Below are positions 58,290 to 64,000 of a DNA stretch of 64,000 bases, one piece after another. Position 1 is the stretch's first letter. Each line of letters opens with the position of its first letter. A program made the position numbers and the translations under genes. The notes beneath the pieces were generated by a model. It did no database searches. It was not told where the DNA came from and saw nothing but the letters and a program-made list of their open reading frames with translations. The DNA comes from Meandrina meandrites (Eukaryota > Cnidaria > Anthozoa > Scleractinia > Meandrinidae): NCBI GenBank assembly GCA_963693305.1, contig OY855907.1, forward strand, positions 31,386,801 to 31,450,800, given 5' to 3'.

Positions 58290-58668
58290 AAAGGGGCTTT
58301 GTCACGGATTTTGACAGTTTTTGAAAAGCCAAAATTTACATTTGTGTCGAAGGAAACTTAAAAATAATGGTACAGTTTTATTAAAACTTGCTATATTAGA
58401 GCACCAAAACTGTTAACAAGCGTCTTTAGCTGCAGATGGCTACGATGGAAATGGTTACAACCTGAAAAGTTAGCTAAACTTTTGAAGTTGTTTCCACACG
58501 TCTTCAAAAAACAATATTTATAGCCGTAGTTAGATTTCTATCCTCATATTAAGGTTATATCTTCCTTTAGATGTTCAAAGATAATGTTTTTATGGGTTAA
58601 GTTGCCTACCACTAATTGCAGAACACTTCAGACCAAAAATTGCGAAATCACCGTGACAGAGCTCCTTT
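58290..58668. mobile_element. MITE with AAAGGGGCTTTGTCAC-type termini, copy 2
   Basis: It has the same ends and internal blocks as 1317-1692 (TTTAGCTGCAGATGGCTACG, TATTTATAGCCGTAGTT, AAGTTGCCTACC). The two copies differ by scattered changes across ~57 kb. Confidence 0.85.
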
Positions 58669-58929
58669 AACAATTAAAAATGCTTTGCTCGGCAAAAATT
58701 CGGAAAAGCTCGAAATGCAGAGATTTTGCCAGCCTGTATCCATCTCGCTAGCCTTTTCATCCCCGTTTACTCACACTATTCTAAAATGTTAAAATATATT
58801 GAGTAATATGGAACCATCGCCACCAATTTCGGTCGTATACAGAAAAATTTGAGTGATTATGGAACTAAACAAAGTTCTTCTTTTCATGACAGACCATTTC
58901 GCAAATTCAACACAAAGCTTTCTTTCCAA

Positions 58930-59850
58930 GTACCATTTTAAATGTACCTCTCGGCCGTAACAATAAGCACATCAGGAAAAAACATCTGGCATAGCAAGGG
59001 CAAAAAGGGAAAAGAAAAGAAAGCATAGCTGTTTTCAAAACATTGGAAGGAAAGTCTGAAAATAAATGCCATTTATAACCTGGTGTGGTCGAAATAAAAT
59101 TCTGCTAGAAAAGCAGTCACTTGAAACGCGAATACAATGCAGTAAATTACAGTTATAAACTCCGATTTTTTTCAGAAAATTTTGATGTTCAGTTTTCCGT
59201 GAATCATATTGAGGTCGTCTCGATTTCCTCTAGAGGCTTAAGTTGCAAACAAACATGTCTTACAACCAGTATTAGCAACAATTTCCTATCAGCTGTTAGT
59301 GGGACTTTGTGCTGAGTGTGAGTGAAACGTTTGTAATAAGTGTTAATAAACATTTGGTAATAAGTGTCAAACTTTTCAGGAAAAAAAAGAAAAACTGAAA
59401 AGAAATGATTGAACCTGCACGTAACAAGAGGTCAAATTTCCATATTTTCGAAGACAAACTGGATGGATGTTAAAGATTAGTGAAACACATGCCCTTTTCT
59501 AACGGCCTTGATCAGCTATGAGCAGAGAAGAGAAAACCTACACTTGATTACGAAGCTAAAAGGAAATGTAGCATAAAAGGTCAACACTCTAAAGGAAAAA
59601 ACAAGAACTTAAGATATACTGTCAAAAGACTACAACTGCCAAGACCAAAACACTGACAACTTGAGTTGGCCAAAGCTGCCAGAGGTATGATTTCAATATA
59701 TTTCTACCTATACAGTGGCTCGGAAAGCATTGTGACAAATTCTTAATTCATCTAAAAAATTTCAACGAAAACTAACGATAATGTTGCTCGCAAAATAACG
59801 ACCTCCCCAGTGCTGCGTTACAACTTATAAATTGTTAAATCTCGAAATAA
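58930..59850 (+). repeat. Duplicated segment, copy 1
   Basis: Ordered blocks are shared with 60996-62050: GTAACAATAAGC, TTACAGTTATAAACTCC, AACAATTTCCTATCAGCTGT, TTTGTGCTGAGTGT, CACGTAACAAGAGGTCAAAT, AAAGACTACAACTGCCAAGA and AAAATAACGACC. It is non-coding. The two copies lie about 2.06 kb apart in the same orientation. Confidence 0.85.
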
Positions 59851-59854
59851 GCTA

Positions 59855-60991
59855 GTTTTGGGAACAGAGGTTATCTTTTCTAAATTGAATTTTGGGCAGG
59901 TAAACCTCAACCGATTATTCTGATTTTTGGCAATCGGAATAACAAATGTTGAAATTTTATAAAGCTTTAAACTTTAGCGCGAACAAATAAACGATCACGG
60001 GATAATAGCCCATTTGAAAAATCAATTTATGCGACGATAGACTTTTTTCTAATTAATGTCAACATGTTCAAATTATCCAAGTTTTAATGTGAGCAAGTTT
60101 CAACGAAATCGACTGGGTAGAAATTGCTGCAGAGTTGATTGTTCGATTTTTGCTTCAAAATATTATGCTTGTGTATTTTCGGGAGTTGTCACAACAATGC
60201 TTAAGTAATGCTAAGATCCCATGGATCATTTGAAAGCTCAATGCCAGCTAAAACGTTGCTGAAAAGTCTGGAAAGATCGGAAACGCCTAGCAAAAGTTGT
60301 AACCAAATGAAGTTAAAGTTGTTTACGGCGTGTAAATTGTAAATTTTGAAATCTTCATTTTTTTCTCGAATTAAAACAAAAATTCTACCGATTTTTTTTT
60401 CTTTTATTCTAAGTATGAGGAAATACCACATATATGAAAACGGCTTTATCTAGTTTCGTATTTCTAGTCTCGATGAAACTCGTCGAATTTGGCTCGCCAA
60501 GATAGCTACTTCTCGTCTTTTATTTTGGAGTGCTTTGAAAACGCTCTTGTTACAGTAAATTATTCAAACTTGTCGCATTCTCAAGAAATAAACATGGCAT
60601 GGATAAAATTGGGGCTGAGCTTTGAATTCATGCATTTTATTTAGCAATGAATGAAGTATGTGGCGTGGCATGTTCATTTCCAGGTGCTAGATAATCTTGA
60701 GAATGCGGCAAGTTTGAATTTGAACTTGTTGACATCAATTAGAAAAAGAATCTATCGTCGCGTTTGGAAAATATTAGCGTTTTTTTTTTTTTTTTTCATA
60801 AACTGATTTTTTTCAAAAGCGCTTTATCTCGTGGTCGTTTATTTTTGTGCGCCCTAAACTTTAAAGCTTTATAAAATTTCAATACTTTTAATTCGTTTGC
60901 CAAAAATCAAAAAATCGGTTAAGGTTTACATGCCCAAAATTCGATTTAGAAAAGAGCACTTCCGTTCCCAAAAATAGCCGCGGGCCACCTT
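59855..60991. mobile_element. Long foldback repeat, fuller copy
   Basis: The left arm TTTTGGGAACAGAGGTTATC..GGGCAGGTAAACCTCAACCG (quoted in parts) is inverted at the right end (GGTTAAGGTTTACATGCCC, AAAGAGCACTTCCGTTCCC, AGCCGCGGGCCACC). The same family is at 19138-20075. It separates the two copies of the 58930/60996 duplication. Confidence 0.8.
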
Positions 60992-60995
60992 AAAA

Positions 60996-62050
60996 ATGTA
61001 CCTTTCTGCTGTAACAATAAGCGTAAGGAAAAAATATGGCATAAAAAGGGAAAAGGGAAAAGAAAAGAGAACGCAGCTGCTTTCAAAACACTGGAAGAAA
61101 AAACTGAAAATAAATGGCGTTTAAGAACTGGTGTGATCGCTTTCCTCTTAAAACATTGGAAGAAAAATCTGAAGATAAATGGCATTTAAGAGCTGGTGTG
61201 ATCGAAATAACACCCAGCCAGAAAATCCTTCACTTGAAAATTAAAATACACTGCAATAAATTACAGTTATAAACTCCTATTTGTTCAGAACCGTTTGATG
61301 TTGAGATCTCCCTGAAAACGTATGCCTTGTTATTAATGTCATCTCGATTTCCTCTAGATACAAACAATATGCTATACAACCAGTGTTAGCAACAATTTCC
61401 TATCAGCTGTTATTGATAATTAAATGTAATACAATTAATATTAGGGGGATTTTGTGCTGAGTGTAAATGAAACGTTTGTAATAAGTTAGTGTTAATGAAC
61501 ATTGGAAATAAACGTGAGTGACGTAGCTGTAATTAGTGTCAATTTGGAAATATTGTTAGCTTTAAACTTTTCCAAAAAACAATGTTAGAAAAACTAAAAA
61601 CTAAAAGGAAATGATTGCAAAACTGCACGTAACAAGAGGTCAAATTTCCCTATTTTCGAAAACAAACTTGAAGCCCACACGACTGATGGATGTCAAAGAT
61701 TAGTGAAACACAAGCCCTTTTCTAACTGCTCGATCAGTTCTAAGCAGAGAAGGGAAAACACCTGAATACGAAACTAAGAGGAAATATAGCAAAAAGGTTA
61801 AAACCCTAGAAGGATTAACAGGAATTTAAGTTATACTGTCAAAAGACTACAACTGCCAAGACCGAAACACTGACGACTTCGGTTGGCCAAAGCTGGCGAA
61901 GGTATGAGCTCAATTTTTTTTTTCTTCCCTTCTGATTGGCTGCAAAGCATGGTCACAACTACTTTATTTAATCAAAAACATTTAAAGAAAATTGACGGTG
62001 ATGGTCCTCGGAAAATAACGACCTTCCCAATTCTGCGATAGAAGTTAAAA
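60996..62050 (+). repeat. Duplicated segment, copy 2
   Basis: It matches 58930-59850 block by block. In addition it has an internal ~67-bp tandem repeat near 61078-61205, where AAAACACTGGAAGAAAAA and AAAACATTGGAAGAAAAA lead into GAACTGGTGTGATCG and GAGCTGGTGTGATCG, not seen in copy 1. Confidence 0.85.
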
Positions 62051-64000
62051 TTTGTTACTGAAATCGCGCCTGAGCCACTTTCCGAGATTGGGTGGCAAGA
62101 CAGGTTGACAGCAGTTTATTCAACCAAGAACCTTTAACGAAAAGTCCCTGATCCCCAATTCCTCCTACCTGGACTCGTTTTTAGCGGAGCTCCAGCGCGC
62201 GAAGCGCGCTAGCGGAGCACCATGTGTAAGAAATTTTGGTAAACCATCAAGCCGAGAAAATTTGGTAGTCACGTGACCGTACGAGCGTCCGTCCGAGCGT
62301 CCGTCCGTACAGACTCTAGGGGAGGGGGAGGGGAGTCACAGGACAATTGCCACCTTGGTTAATGTTAAATCTTTGATATTGAACTTCCATGTTATGGTCA
62401 ATTGACAGCTGTCAAAACAAGGTATCCGCTGACCAGTATCACATGACCATATCGCTGGCTCAGGCGTAGAGCTAATCGAGGTGACGTCTTTTTTGGAAGT
62501 TGACCGCTGACCAGGTTATGGTTTTCCAATTGATCGCGGGCTCAAGTACTCAGTTTTCACTTAGCCTGATACTTTTATCATCGCGTAAATTCAGATTTAA
62601 ATAAAAGGCAAGGTAAATAACCGACAAGCTCTGCTTTTAGGCTTGGCTAAATCTATTTTAGAAATGATTAATTTAGTTTTTGTCTCATGTAAATAAATGA
62701 TCTGGACATTTCATTTCAACTTAAACGAAGCAATTGTACGAAAAGGCGGCAAATCTTTGGTACGCTGTTCACCTTTAAAGCTGAATGAAAGACGCGAAGA
62801 AAGCTGCTGGCGAACATCGATCTTCGTGAATATTTCTCGCTTTATTTACTCATCTACATCATGGAAACTGATTTAGGACAACTTGTTAACGGGAAGATCC
62901 GAAATAATTGCCGATTTGAATATGATATATTGGATAACAAGTCAAAAAGAGCGCGATGTCCAGGGTTCGACCTGCGGCTGAGCAAGGCTGAATATCACTG
63001 AAGTGAATTCAGAGCCGATCAAGTTCACTGAAGTGAAGGATAAAAGACTGTTAAAGGCTACACCGATGAAAAGAAAAAAATTGATGTTCGCTCATAATTC
63101 ATATAATGTATATGTCGGTGGTGCTGCATGGACTAAACTTGCAACGAAACTGCCGTGTTCGTCTCCGATATTATTGGGCTGGTTTGAAAGCTTTGCCCTG
63201 CAGAATATACAAGCCTTCTTCAATAATGAGGTAACAAACGTAAATGTATTCACTAAGCATAAGCCTAATTTTATATTGAGAGAATTATACTTCATTTATG
63301 AATGAATTTGAAGTTGTGTCGGTTTTCAGATCTTCCCCCTAAATATTCATTAAGCCTGTTCATGTTTTTACATTTTATACATGCCAGACACAATTGTTTA
63401 GTAAATATTTCGTTTAGTGTAATTATTTTCTGTTTTAGTTAGTGGAGTTAACTGTGATGTTCATTATTGGATTTTGAAAACAAATTATTTAGCCTCACGG
63501 ATCAAAATCACGATTTCGGCTCGCTTGCATTTGTTTTGTTTCTCTTATCACTGCTTATCAGTGAGTGTGTTGAATTCGCCGGTTTCGTTGCGAGTTACCT
63601 GTGCTAGGCTGAGTGGGTTCAGACTTAGCCTACCGCATATTTACTTACCAGAAATGAAGAAAATTCATTCAGTTCTCTACATAAAATTCTCTTAGGTATT
63701 TAGCAACGCGTACGATAAAACAGAATTAGTAAATCATGCAACCAAACTGCAACGAAAAGAAGACGGTTCAAAACAGTCAAAACAACATTGTAAGCTTTAT
63801 ATTCTAAGTTAGCGTGCTCCACTTTCCAAATCAAAAACTGCCGCAATTCTTACACAAAAACTGCTTTAAAATGACTTACATAACCGGCACCATCAATTTG
63901 CAGAGTTTGTTTTGCCGCCGTGATTTTCTCAGTTTGCCGTGACGTGAGTTCATTTAGTTTACTGTGTTTAGCAGCGAGTTCACTTTGTTTTCCTGCACGT
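62051..64000. other. Intergenic, no gene seen
   Basis: A hairpin, AGCGCGCGAAGCGCGCT, lies near 62193-62210, followed by GTCACGTGACCGTACGAGCG and two GAGCGTCCGTCC units, suggesting a repeat end. A 100-codon + frame at 63003-63305 has no recognisable domain or splice context. Confidence 0.4.

Noticed and set aside
63003..63305. Plus-strand 100-codon frame
   Set aside because: It has no domain, signal peptide, splice context or repeat relationship; it is likely a chance frame.

Overview
This window is animal nuclear DNA: AT-rich, with GT-AG introns, low gene density, and dense MITEs, foldback elements, tRNA-derived SINEs and LINE fragments. The gene content (a mind bomb-type E3 ligase, a MACPF protein with an apextrin C-terminal domain, lineage-type class A GPCRs) together with several repeat families points to an anthozoan cnidarian, most likely a stony coral. 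That placement is inference; no species call is possible from the sequence alone.

Layout. (1) 389-7454, + strand: the 3' part of a MIB2-like gene, with ankyrin repeats, an acidic linker and two RING fingers in at least eight exons. Its introns hold several MITEs, including a hAT-like element that was itself hit by a ~0.7 kb element carrying a recombinase-like exon. A second copy of that element lies at 10780-11470. (2) 12348-17616, + strand: a secreted MACPF-ApeC gene. The ApeC half reads cleanly, but the N-terminal half has an in-exon SINE, an in-frame stop and two apparent frameshifts. (3) 18268-21095: a nested repeat island with remnants of an unrecognised coding sequence. (4) 22001-23655 and 28770-29758, - strand: two tandem class A GPCR genes with the same two-exon structure. 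They are nearly identical except in TM4/loop 2 and the C-terminal tail. (5) 24.4-24.9 kb and 35.7-36.3 kb, - strand: two diverged copies of a 5'-exon pair, one with a clear signal peptide. (6) 40.4-42.2 kb: a decayed L1-type LINE. (7) 43288-44379, - strand: a single-exon class A GPCR with a long trinucleotide microsatellite just upstream. (8) 45-64 kb: no confident gene. It holds an L2/CR1-type LINE tail, a second LINE tail, a nested foldback with a 9-bp target duplication, a ~1 kb-period tandem array, a ~2 kb-spaced duplication split by a foldback, and a degenerate 21-bp minisatellite.

The genes do not form a pathway; they are independent eukaryotic loci. The most informative signals are the GPCR pair with locally different ligand-facing regions, the transposon-broken MACPF-ApeC gene, the duplicated element carrying a spliceable exon, and the nested palindrome at 49.5-50.5 kb. 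I found no operon, CRISPR array, phage or other obviously new multi-gene system.
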